Made by a program: the position numbers and the translations under genes. Shown one piece after another: positions 1 through 7,648 of a DNA stretch of 64,000 bases. Location: the NCBI GenBank assembly GCA_964342355.1, contig CAYFFG010000012.1, forward strand, positions 31,675 to 95,674. Direction: 5' to 3'. The notes under the pieces are model-generated. The model made no database searches. It worked only from the letters and a program-made list of their open reading frames with translations, and had not been told where the DNA came from. The first letter of the stretch is position 1. Each line of letters starts with the position of its first letter. Origin of the DNA: Hirschia sp964342355. Its GTDB lineage: Bacteria > Pseudomonadota > Alphaproteobacteria > Caulobacterales > Hyphomonadaceae.

Positions 1-771
1 CGTAACGCGCACCCTATCGGCGTCAATACGCGCACTGTTGGACGCATGTTTTCCAACGATCCAAACATGACTGTCCGCACATTGGCAGGAATGGGGTTTG
101 AAACGATCGAACTTGGCGGACCGGGTTTTTTCGCCATCAATCACGCCAAGCTGCGCCGAACGATGGACGCTGAAGGTGTGACTGCGCCGTCTTTGCATGT
201 GGATATGGACGATGTGTTGCGTCGTCCGGATCGTGTTGTCGCTGTGGCAAATCAGCTGGGATGCAAGCATATTGTGTTACCGCCAGCAGCGCGCGCGCTA
301 CGCACGCCTGAAGGTTGGCGACATTTAAGCGCTCTGCTCAATGTGTTTGGTATGCGCGCGCAGGTGTCGGGGCTGACCTGCGCTTATCTGCACAGCGAAG
401 AAGATCTGCAACCGGTTGTCGGAGACGGCCTCTCCCATCGAACCTGGCTCGACATTCTGATGGAAGACACAGAACCGAATTACGTCTCCCTGGAACTGGA
501 CCTGCCTACGGTTTTGCGCGCGAATCACAACACTGAAGAGACCGCGCCTGATCATGTATTGGCGCGCACGCGCCTCATTCACCTTGGCGCCCTTGACGAA
601 AACGTCACTCGTGACCTGCACACAAAAGTCTCCGTGAATGATGTGGCGCCCATGCTGAAGCGTCACTTGAAGGGGTCGTTGGACGGCCTTTTCATCAGCC
701 GCGCGCCCGCCGCGAGACCTCTGCCTTCTCTGGCGCGCAGCCTAAATGCGGTTAAAACACTGCAGGTCTAG
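1..771 (+). CDS. sugar phosphate isomerase/epimerase-like TIM-barrel protein (5' partial)
   Basis: The frame is open from the first base of the window. The residues ahead of the first ATG (position 46) read IGVNTRTVG, which fits the first beta strand of the sugar phosphate isomerase/epimerase (xylose isomerase-like TIM barrel) family, so the gene almost certainly begins outside the window. The visible part has the family pattern of a strand followed by LAGMGFETIELGG, then a LHVDMDD strand and a CKHIVLPP strand. The usual metal-binding Glu/His set is not clearly preserved in the C-terminal half, so a catalytic role is uncertain and no substrate can be named. The next gene, rpoH, is separated by a long non-coding stretch and is probably transcribed independently. 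Confidence 0.6.
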   Translation, partial: RNAHPIGVNTRTVGRMFSNDPNMTVRTLAGMGFETIELGGPGFFAINHAKLRRTMDAEGVTAPSLHVDMDDVLRRPDRVVAVANQLGCKHIVLPPAARALRTPEGWRHLSALLNVFGMRAQVSGLTCAYLHSEEDLQPVVGDGLSHRTWLDILMEDTEPNYVSLELDLPTVLRANHNTEETAPDHVLARTRLIHLGALDENVTRDLHTKVSVNDVAPMLKRHLKGSLDGLFISRAPAARPLPSLARSLNAVKTLQV

Positions 772-1222
772 AAAGACCTGTGTCCAAATAAGTGAAATCA
801 CGCAGAATTATAACCTCACAAATTGTTTATATTCATTGCAACTAGCTATTTTAAAACGCCTAATCAGGAACTATTCGCATATACGCGCAACGGGCGAAAC
901 AAACCCATTTCTTTATTTAATGAAAAACTGAATATTGTGAAATTATCTATTATTTTTCAGTGTCTTAGGAAAATTTCTTCGGATTAGAAAATTTATGTCC
1001 GATTGCCACAAAATGGTCAATTCCTAAAGCCAGAGTCAGCTAATAGGTTATCTCGCACACCAGTTGATATTCTGTGTTTGTTCTGTTATTATAATTGTGG
1101 GCTATGGGCCATATAGCGCTCAAACGGGCTGACTAGTAATCCGTTTGCCTGCATCTTACGTAACATAAGACGCAAGAGGGGGCGGGATAACGCACGCCCA
1201 ATCGTTGAACCAGGAGGCCACA
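772..1222 (+). promoter_or_regulatory. A+T-rich non-coding region and rpoH leader
   Basis: About 450 bases with no convincing gene and clearly richer in A+T than the flanks. A perfect TATAAT lies at 1090-1095 with TTGATA at 1064-1069; the 20-base gap is too long for a good sigma-70 promoter, so this is only a weak candidate. Nearer the gene, GCATCTTA (1151-1158) can pair with TAAGACGC (1166-1173) with one mismatch, and GGGCG can pair with CGCCC shortly before the ribosome binding site. A long regulated leader would suit a heat-shock sigma factor gene, but a thermosensor role is inference. Confidence 0.35.
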
Positions 1223-2110
1223 ATGGCGCAAATGTCGACATCAATCGCGCTGTCACCGGAACAGGGGCTGTCGCGTTACCTTAGTGAGATCCGTAAGTTT
1301 CCACTCCTGGAAAAACAGCAGGAGTTTATGCTCGCCCAACGCTGGCGCGAACATGAAGACCCGGACGCAGCTGAACAACTTGTGACGTCCCACCTGCGCC
1401 TCGTGGCCAAAATCGCCATGGGTTATCGCGGCTATGGACTGCCGATGGGCGAAGTTATTTCCGAAGGCAATGTCGGCCTGATGCAGGCGGTCAAGAAGTT
1501 TGACCCCGACAAAGGCTTCCGCCTCGCCACTTACGCTATGTGGTGGATCCGCGCGTCCATTCAAGAGTACATACTGCGCTCGTGGTCGCTGGTGAAGCTC
1601 GGGACGACGGCTGCTCAGAAGAAGCTCTTCTTCAACCTGCGCCGCCTGAAAGGTGAAATCCAGGCGATGGAAGATGGCGATCTGCGTCCGGAAAATGTCG
1701 CTGAAATCGCTCGACGTCTGGATGTGACGGAAGAAGAAGTCATTTCCATGAACCGCCGTATGAATGGTGGCGACGCCTCACTGAACGCGCCAATCGGCGG
1801 TGTGGACGGCGATGGCGAATGGATGGACTGGCTGTCTGACGACGAGCAGAAAGACCAAGCGGAAGCATATGCGGACAATGACGAATTTTCCACACGCATG
1901 CAGTTGTTAGAGCGTGCGATGGAAGGCCTGAATGAGCGTGAAAAGCACATCATCGCCGAGCGTCGCCTGAAAGACGACCCAACAACGTTGGAAGAACTTT
2001 CAAGCGTATACAATGTGTCTCGCGAGCGTATTCGCCAAATTGAGGTCCGCGCCTTTGAAAAGCTGCAAAAAGCCATGCGCGAAGCAGCGCAGGAAAGCGG
2101 CGTTGTCTGA
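1223..2110 (+). CDS. rpoH: RNA polymerase sigma-32 factor RpoH
   Basis: Heat-shock sigma factor that directs RNA polymerase to chaperone and protease promoters. The 295-residue product has region 2 (HLRLVAKIAMGYRGYGLP, then FDPDKGFRLATYAMWWIRA for -10 recognition), the RpoH-specific box QKKLFFNLRR, and region 4 with a C-terminal helix-turn-helix (LEELSSVYNVSRERIRQIE). Length is normal for alphaproteobacterial RpoH. The frame is open to a TTG at 1205, but an AGGAGG at about 1212-1217 sits five bases before the ATG at 1223, which fixes the start. RpoH in other bacteria is degraded by FtsH, whose gene lies in this window at 16.4 kb. Paralogues RpoH1 and RpoH2 cannot be told apart here. Confidence 0.95.
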   Translation: MAQMSTSIALSPEQGLSRYLSEIRKFPLLEKQQEFMLAQRWREHEDPDAAEQLVTSHLRLVAKIAMGYRGYGLPMGEVISEGNVGLMQAVKKFDPDKGFRLATYAMWWIRASIQEYILRSWSLVKLGTTAAQKKLFFNLRRLKGEIQAMEDGDLRPENVAEIARRLDVTEEEVISMNRRMNGGDASLNAPIGGVDGDGEWMDWLSDDEQKDQAEAYADNDEFSTRMQLLERAMEGLNEREKHIIAERRLKDDPTTLEELSSVYNVSRERIRQIEVRAFEKLQKAMREAAQESGVV

Positions 2111-2160
2111 TCGCAAACTCAGACCCGCACGCCATATCGCCTCTAACATCCTTAAAGGAT

Positions 2161-2877
2161 GGATATAGAGCCGTAATCGTTGGAGCTTCCGGCGGTGTCG
2201 GCGGCGCTTTATTGACGCGGGTAATAGAAGATCCAAGATGTGTGGGCGTCGCGGCAATGTCGCGACGCCCGTTGCACATATCGGACCCAAAACTCTTGCA
2301 GCTAACCATTGATCTGACTTCTGAACAGTCAATGAAAACAGCCTGCGAAAACGCTTTTCCCGACGACACGATTGACCTCGTCATTGTCGCAAGCGGCGTA
2401 CTGCATGCTGATGGGATCAAACCTGAAAAAACATGGCGGCGCCTCAACGCTGAAACCATGATGCAAGTCTTCGCAGTCAATACAATCGGCCCGGCAGTTA
2501 TCGCTAGGTATCTGCTAGACAGAATGGAAAAACAGTCAAAATCCGTATTCGCTGCCCTTTCCGCACGGGTCGGATCCATATCAGACAATGGGCTTGGCGG
2601 CTGGCATTCCTATCGTGCGTCCAAAGCCGCTCTGAATATGCTGATCAGAAACTTCGCAATAGAGCTCAAACACCGCAATCCTGGCGCTTTTGCGATCGGT
2701 CTGCATCCGGGGACTGTCGACACACCCCTGTCCGAACCTTTTCAGCCCAATGTGCCTAGAAAGCAGCTTTTCACAGCTGACGTGAGCGCCGATCATTTGC
2801 TGAAAGTGATCGACACATTGGCGCCTGACGCCTCCGGCAATCTCTTCGCGTGGGATGGCGCGATCATCAATTCATGA
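2161..2877 (+). CDS. short-chain dehydrogenase/reductase with anomalous start
   Basis: NAD(P)-dependent oxidoreductase of the SDR family, substrate unknown. The coenzyme-binding glycine motif VIVGASGGVGGALL is encoded at about 2173-2214. Further on are an NNAG-equivalent strand (VIVASG), a serine in LSARVGSIS and the catalytic Tyr-Lys pair in YRASK. The C-terminal HPGTVDTPL is typical of the C-factor-like branch. The first normal start codon in frame is TTG 2212, which would remove the nucleotide-binding motif. No ATG, GTG or TTG exists in this frame between the stop at 2056 and 2212. An ATG at 2159 right behind AAAGG lies in another frame and meets a stop after five codons. A one-base deletion near 2170, a sequencing error or a non-standard start would each explain this, so the given start is arbitrary. 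Confidence 0.7.
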   Translation, partial: GYRAVIVGASGGVGGALLTRVIEDPRCVGVAAMSRRPLHISDPKLLQLTIDLTSEQSMKTACENAFPDDTIDLVIVASGVLHADGIKPEKTWRRLNAETMMQVFAVNTIGPAVIARYLLDRMEKQSKSVFAALSARVGSISDNGLGGWHSYRASKAALNMLIRNFAIELKHRNPGAFAIGLHPGTVDTPLSEPFQPNVPRKQLFTADVSADHLLKVIDTLAPDASGNLFAWDGAIINS

Positions 2878-2960
2878 AATTTTCTTGCTGACGTTAACGT
2901 TTTACCCATGATCTCCTTCGAGCATGCGGTGTCATTTATATACGGCATGTCGAACAAAAA

Positions 2961-3974
2961 ATGCGCATCATGATTTCAGGCGGCGCCGGTTTTGTCGGCT
3001 CAGCGGTCGCCCGCCGAGCGACAAGCCTAGGCCACACCGTCTTTAACATCGACAGGAAGAATGAAGCTTCAGTTGCCCCGCAGCTGAAGCAAGCGCAGCT
3101 ATCTGGCCGTTACTCACAAGTCATCGCAAATGTTAGCGACGCCACCATGCTTGCGGCGCTGATGCGGGAGTATAAACCCGATGCTGTCATTCATTGCGCT
3201 GGCGGAGCAAGTCTTGAAAAAGGCGAGTTATCAACTGGCGGGTTAGCAGCAACCCTTGGCGTTCTGGAAGCTGTGTCCATGTATCTTGGCAGCGCCGGTG
3301 CCGAGATAAAAGATAAATTCCGGCTGGTGCTCCCCTTCCGCGCAAGTGCGCTTGGCGGCCTTGAAGCTGATGAAGACGCATTCGATGAAACCATGATGTT
3401 GTCCCCGACCTGCCGCGAAGGCGCGCTGGAGGCAGCCGGCCTTACCATGGCGCAGGGCTGGCAAGATGAGTTTGACCTGCCGACGGTTTATGCTGGCGCA
3501 TCCATTCTATATGGTCCGTGGCAGAACAAAGACGCTCTGATCCCAGCATTGACGCGAACGGCATTGTCTGGCGCGCCGATCGCTCCGGCCTTTCCAAACG
3601 AAACACAAGACTGGCTGCACGTGGATGATTTTGCCTCTGGCCTGATTGCTGCGGCAGAGCTTGGCGATGTGCGTGAAAACTTTTTGTTCTCCGCAAGCGG
3701 TGTTCGACGCAATTTTGAAATTGCGCAAATGGTCTGCAAAATCCTTGACGGCAAACGCCCGCGCGCAGATGGCGGCTCATATGCCGACCAGGTGCGTTTT
3801 AACAAAGATGAGACGCAAGCGCTTAAATGTGCGCTCTCCCCTGCGGCCGCGGAAAACAGGCTTGGCTGGGCGCCAGAACATCAATTGCTGATGGGATTAG
3901 CCACGACAGTTGGCTGGCTGCTCGACAATATGCCGCCACAGCCAAGAGCCAACGCACCTGTCGCTGCTGAATAA
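2961..3974 (+). CDS. NAD-dependent epimerase/dehydratase family protein, catalytic residues not conserved
   Basis: Extended-SDR protein of 337 residues resembling sugar-nucleotide epimerases and dehydratases. It opens with the NAD-binding motif MISGGAGFVGSAVARRA and has the DAVIHCAGG strand, a YGPWQ motif, DWLHVDDFASGL and an RmlB-like YADQVRFNKDE segment. Where active relatives have SPYxxSK with the catalytic Tyr and Lys, this protein reads SPTCREG, with Thr150 and Gly154 in those places, and the usual TSTDEVYG strand is replaced by FRASALGG. It therefore probably binds NAD without the family chemistry, or uses other residues. The ATG follows an A-rich stretch with a weak ribosome binding site. 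It converges on purA with only a few bases between. Confidence 0.7.
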   Translation: MRIMISGGAGFVGSAVARRATSLGHTVFNIDRKNEASVAPQLKQAQLSGRYSQVIANVSDATMLAALMREYKPDAVIHCAGGASLEKGELSTGGLAATLGVLEAVSMYLGSAGAEIKDKFRLVLPFRASALGGLEADEDAFDETMMLSPTCREGALEAAGLTMAQGWQDEFDLPTVYAGASILYGPWQNKDALIPALTRTALSGAPIAPAFPNETQDWLHVDDFASGLIAAAELGDVRENFLFSASGVRRNFEIAQMVCKILDGKRPRADGGSYADQVRFNKDETQALKCALSPAAAENRLGWAPEHQLLMGLATTVGWLLDNMPPQPRANAPVAAE

Positions 3975-3980
3975 TCCGAC

Positions 3981-5273
3981 CTAAGCTTCGAACGGGTCAC
4001 GCATCAAAATAACATCATCGCGTTCTGGCGAGGTGGATAGAAGCGCCACAGGCTTGCCAACCAGCTCTTCGAGACGACGGACATATTTGACGGCTTCGCC
4101 CGGCAACTGCGTCCAGGAACGTGCGCCCTTTGTGGAGCCTTCCCAGCCTTTGACTGTCTCGTAAATCGGTTCAACCGCAGCCTGATCCGTCATACCTGCT
4201 GGGAAATAGTCAATCACTTCGCCATCTAGCTTGTAGCCCGTACAGATTTTGATCTCTTCAAAACCATCCAGTACGTCCAGCTTGGTCAGCGCAATACCGT
4301 TCACACCTGAAGTGGCGCATGCCTGGCGCACCATGACAGCGTCAAACCAGCCACAACGTCGCGCGCGACCTGTGTTCACACCAACTTCGCCGCCAACACG
4401 ACCAAGGGTTTGACCAATTTCATTGTCCTGCTCTGTTGGGAACGGCCCTGATCCCACGCGCGTGGTGTATGCTTTTGCAAGACCCAGCACATAGCTGATC
4501 GCGCCTGGACCGACACCTGCGCCTGCAGACGCGTTGCCCGCCACCACGGAAGACGATGTCACAAACGGATATGTGCCGTGGTCTACATCCAGCATAACGC
4601 CCTGAGCGCCTTCAAACAGGATACGGCGGCCAAGTTTCACGCTTTCATCGAGGCGTTTCCAGACAGGTTGCGCGTAAGGCAGCACCTGATCAGCGATGTC
4701 GAGCAGGTCCTGTTTCAGCTTGGCGCCATCTGGCTCTGGAAGGTCCAGACCTGTGCGCAATGGGCGGTGGTGCGCCAAGAGACGCTCAATTTTCAGATCC
4801 AACGCAGCCGGATCGCGAAGATCAGCCACACGGATCGCACGGCGACCGACACGGTCTTCATAGGCTGGGCCAATACCACGCTTTGTGGTGCCGATCTGAC
4901 CAGCGCCAAGCGCGCCTTCACGCGCGGCGTCAATATCTTTGTGCCATGGCAGGATCAGAGATGCATTGTCAGCCAGAATGAGATTGTCAGGTGAAATCTC
5001 AACGCCCTGTGCGCGAATGCCTGCAATCTCTTCCATCATGTGCCATGGATCAACCACGACACCATTACCGATGACTGACAGCTTGCCGCCGCGCACAAGG
5101 CCAGACGGTAGCAACGCCAGCTTGAAGACCTTGCCATCAATGACCAGCGTGTGTCCCGCATTGTGTCCGCCCTGGAAACGCACAACGACGTCGGCGCGGC
5201 TTGACAGCCAGTCGACGATTTTGCCTTTGCCTTCGTCACCCCACTGGGCGCCGACTACGACCACTCCGGACAT
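3981..5273 (-). CDS. purA: adenylosuccinate synthetase PurA
   Basis: Joins IMP and aspartate using GTP, the first committed step from IMP to AMP. The 430-residue product starts MSGVVVVGAQWGDEGKGK with catalytic Asp13 and the GDEGKGK P-loop at residues 12-18. GGHNAGHT carries His41. The GTGTKRGIGPAYEDR-like segment, the FEGAQGVMLDVDHGTYPFVT region and the arginine-rich nucleotide loop VNTGRARRCGW are all intact, and length matches the family. Retention of Asp13 marks it as ordinary PurA rather than the phage PurZ enzyme that makes 2-aminoadenine precursors. The ATG at 5273 begins the recognisable protein. The upstream gene on this strand is a PagL-like protein 100 bases away. Confidence 0.97.
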   Translation of the reverse strand: MSGVVVVGAQWGDEGKGKIVDWLSSRADVVVRFQGGHNAGHTLVIDGKVFKLALLPSGLVRGGKLSVIGNGVVVDPWHMMEEIAGIRAQGVEISPDNLILADNASLILPWHKDIDAAREGALGAGQIGTTKRGIGPAYEDRVGRRAIRVADLRDPAALDLKIERLLAHHRPLRTGLDLPEPDGAKLKQDLLDIADQVLPYAQPVWKRLDESVKLGRRILFEGAQGVMLDVDHGTYPFVTSSSVVAGNASAGAGVGPGAISYVLGLAKAYTTRVGSGPFPTEQDNEIGQTLGRVGGEVGVNTGRARRCGWFDAVMVRQACATSGVNGIALTKLDVLDGFEEIKICTGYKLDGEVIDYFPAGMTDQAAVEPIYETVKGWEGSTKGARSWTQLPGEAVKYVRRLEELVGKPVALLSTSPERDDVILMRDPFEA

Positions 5274-5373
5274 TCACGTCGCTCCGTTTGATTACATCCC
5301 GATAACAGTTTCGCGCGCAAAGGACATGAAACTGTCATCTATGGCAAGAGGTCATCCGGAAAGAGCGGCGGTT

Positions 5374-5940
5374 TTAGAAGTTTCGCGCGATACGGAAGCC
5401 GAATTCATCTAGTCCCTGATTGCGGCCATTACCCAGAATCTGGCCATGAGACAGGTGCTCAAACACAAGCTGAACAGCCCAATCCTCATTGATATCGCGC
5501 GTGAGGATAAAGCTGGTGCGGAACAGGTCGCGCGACCCTAAAAGCACGTGTTGTGAACCAAACTCGGCGCGCTCTGCAGCAGTGGCGCCCTCACCTTCCA
5601 GTTCGCCATTGTGGATCGTATAACCAACGCCCGGCTCAAAATGCCAGCCATCCAGAAACTCAAAGTCCCATTCAAGCCCCACCGCGCCATAAGACGTCTC
5701 GCCCGCAGTATTAACGGACGCCATGACAAATGGATATGGCGACCAAGTCTCACCTAAAAAATCAAACTGCGAGAACCGGATCTCACCATTGATATTCACG
5801 CCGTCTTCCTTGTCAGCGTTCTTTCCGTCGATCACTTTGATGTTGTGATCCATGACACCCAGACGGACGCTGTCGACAATCTCTGCTGTTGCAACAGGCG
5901 AAGCAGCGACAAACGCCGCTGTAAGGGCTAGAATTTTCAT
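5374..5940 (-). CDS. PagL-like acyloxyacyl hydrolase (lipid A 3-O-deacylase family), outer membrane
   Basis: The 188-residue product begins with a signal peptide (MKILALTAAFVAASPVATA) and continues as alternating, aromatic-rich beta strands ending in a terminal Phe, the form of an outer-membrane barrel. Near the C terminus, FEHLSHGQILG and NQGLDEFGFRI match the PagL signature in which a His and a Ser two residues later, followed by an acidic residue, make up the catalytic triad. In known cases PagL removes the 3-O acyl chain from lipid A and so remodels LPS. The triad assignment is by motif only. The AGGAG-like GGGGAGC lies just upstream of the ATG at 5940. It may be cotranscribed with purA downstream, though the two share no evident function. 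Confidence 0.72.
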   Translation of the reverse strand: MKILALTAAFVAASPVATAEIVDSVRLGVMDHNIKVIDGKNADKEDGVNINGEIRFSQFDFLGETWSPYPFVMASVNTAGETSYGAVGLEWDFEFLDGWHFEPGVGYTIHNGELEGEGATAAERAEFGSQHVLLGSRDLFRTSFILTRDINEDWAVQLVFEHLSHGQILGNGRNQGLDEFGFRIARNF

Positions 5941-6116
5941 GAGAGCTCCCCAGCTTTAAGTTAACCATAATTTAGTGTGGTGCGCACGCATAAGCAATTG
6001 CTGTAAGCACGAAACCTGTTGCGCAAAGAGCGCAGCAGTTCATCTTTTGTTTTGCATTCACAGTTCAATTAATCATAGAATCGAATCGTTCCTGCAGACC
6101 TTCTAAGAGACGACAT

Positions 6117-7145
6117 ATGCCAAGAGACGGCGACATCACTGATCCAACGCGTCTGCCGGATGAAGCGCCTGACCGGGCGCTGCGCCCGCTTTCCTTTGAT
6201 GACTTCACTGGACAGGAGGCTGCGAAAGCCAATTTGCGCGTCTTTGTTCAGGCCGCAAGAAATCGGGGCGATGCGCTGGACCATGTTCTTCTTTTTGGTC
6301 CGCCCGGTCTTGGAAAAACCACGCTAGCCCAGATTGTCGCCCGCGAAATGGGCGTCGGTTTTCGCTCCACATCCGGCCCGGTCGTCGCCAAAGCGGGAGA
6401 TCTGGCCGCCCTCCTGACCAATCTGGAAGCAAACGATGTGCTCTTCATTGATGAGATCCATCGTTTGTCGCCTGCGGTTGAAGAAGTGCTTTATCCTGCG
6501 ATGGAAGATCATTGCCTCGACATCATGATTGGCGAAGGTCCCTCAGCCCGGTCTGTAAAGATCGACCTGCCGCCTTTCACACTGGTTGGCGCCACAACGC
6601 GCGCCGGACTTTTGTCCACACCGCTGCGCGATCGTTTTGGCATTCCGGTCAGGCTTGAGTTTTACACCGCCGAGCAGCTCGGCGGCATTGTTCTGCGCGC
6701 TGGCCAAAAAATGGGCGCAGACATCACAACGGACGGTGCGGTTGAAATTGCCGGACGGGCCCGCGGCACACCGCGGATAGCCATGCGTCTGTTACGCCGT
6801 GTGCGCGATTTTGCCGAAGCTGAAGGCAACACAATTGACAAAGGCGCCGCCTCACGCGGTCTTGCGCGCCTGGAAGTCGACGAAGACGGTCTGGATGCGC
6901 TGGACAGACGCTATCTCAACGCGCTCGTCAAAACATACGCAGGCGGACCCGTGGGCGCTGATACGCTGGCTGCGGCTTTATCTGAAGCGCGTGATGCGAT
7001 TGAAGAAGTCATTGAGCCTTACCTCATGCAACGCGGACTTGTTGCGCGCACACCGCGCGGACGTGTCGCCGCGCCGGGCGCCTATGAACGCCTTGGCCTA
7101 AACGCGCCGAAAACCATTCAATCTGAAATGTTCGACAATGACTGA
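6117..7145 (+). CDS. ruvB: Holliday junction branch migration ATPase RuvB
   Basis: Hexameric AAA+ motor that drives Holliday junction migration with RuvA before RuvC cuts. The 342-residue protein has Walker A GPPGLGKTT at 61-69, Walker B DEIH at 112-115, sensor 1 LVGATTRAGLL, the arginine-finger region TPLRDRFGIP, and a C-terminal winged-helix domain (PYLMQRGLVARTPRGRVA). Length is typical. Its stop overlaps the ybgC start by eight bases, so the two are translationally coupled and head the tol-pal block. The partner genes ruvC and ruvA are not next to it, as is common in related genomes, but at 28.7-29.8 kb on the other strand. Confidence 0.97.
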   Translation: MPRDGDITDPTRLPDEAPDRALRPLSFDDFTGQEAAKANLRVFVQAARNRGDALDHVLLFGPPGLGKTTLAQIVAREMGVGFRSTSGPVVAKAGDLAALLTNLEANDVLFIDEIHRLSPAVEEVLYPAMEDHCLDIMIGEGPSARSVKIDLPPFTLVGATTRAGLLSTPLRDRFGIPVRLEFYTAEQLGGIVLRAGQKMGADITTDGAVEIAGRARGTPRIAMRLLRRVRDFAEAEGNTIDKGAASRGLARLEVDEDGLDALDRRYLNALVKTYAGGPVGADTLAAALSEARDAIEEVIEPYLMQRGLVARTPRGRVAAPGAYERLGLNAPKTIQSEMFDND

Positions 7146-7560
7146 ACACCCCACGTCAGGCCGACTAATTGGGCCCGAGCATGAACTGCCTGTGCGGGTG
7201 TATTATGAAGACACAGATTTTTCCGGTGTGGTTTATCACGCCAATTATCTGAAATTCTTTGAACGCGGACGGTCCGAATACCTGCGGCTTGTGTCCAACA
7301 ACAGCCATCGCGAACTGCATGCGCGCGAAAAACCAAATGCGTTTGTTGTCTCCCGTATGGAAATTGATTTTAAACGCCCCGCCCGGATCGATGACGCGCT
7401 TGTGGTAAAGACCGAACTTGTACGTATAAAAGGTCCGCGCATCATCTTTTCTCAGCGAGTTGAAAAAGACGGCGAACTGCTGGCCAGCGCAGATGTGACT
7501 GTCGCCCAGATTGACGAAAACGGCCGCCCTGTTCGCCCTGAATTAAACATAGAGAATTAA
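7138..7560 (+). CDS. ybgC: tol-pal system acyl-CoA thioesterase YbgC
   Basis: Hot-dog-fold thioesterase of 140 residues that hydrolyses acyl-CoA or acyl-ACP and is encoded with the Tol-Pal system in many Proteobacteria. The signature YYEDTDFSGVVYHANYLKFF is present; Asp27 corresponds to the catalytic Asp18 of E. coli YbgC. The frame starts inside ruvB (ATG at 7138 within the ruvB stop region). The link of YbgC with phospholipid metabolism and envelope constriction fits the tolQRAB-pal genes downstream, although here an OpgC-like gene lies between ybgC and tolQ. Confidence 0.93.
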   Translation: MTEHPTSGRLIGPEHELPVRVYYEDTDFSGVVYHANYLKFFERGRSEYLRLVSNNSHRELHAREKPNAFVVSRMEIDFKRPARIDDALVVKTELVRIKGPRIIFSQRVEKDGELLASADVTVAQIDENGRPVRPELNIEN

Positions 7561-7648
7561 ATCCTAATCCCTTAACCAAAAGCGGATTGACAGCCCGTCA
7601 TTGTAGTGGCTTAGCTTTTTCATCCTTATTTTTAGGACGCTTGGCCAA

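Noticed and set aside
746..931. 61-codon open frame before rpoH
   Set aside because: It overlaps the end of the preceding gene, lacks a ribosome binding site, and its product shows no recognisable pattern.
1950..2588. 212-codon minus-strand frame across the rpoH end and the SDR gene
   Set aside because: No family features and a composition typical of an antisense frame; both plus-strand genes are well supported.
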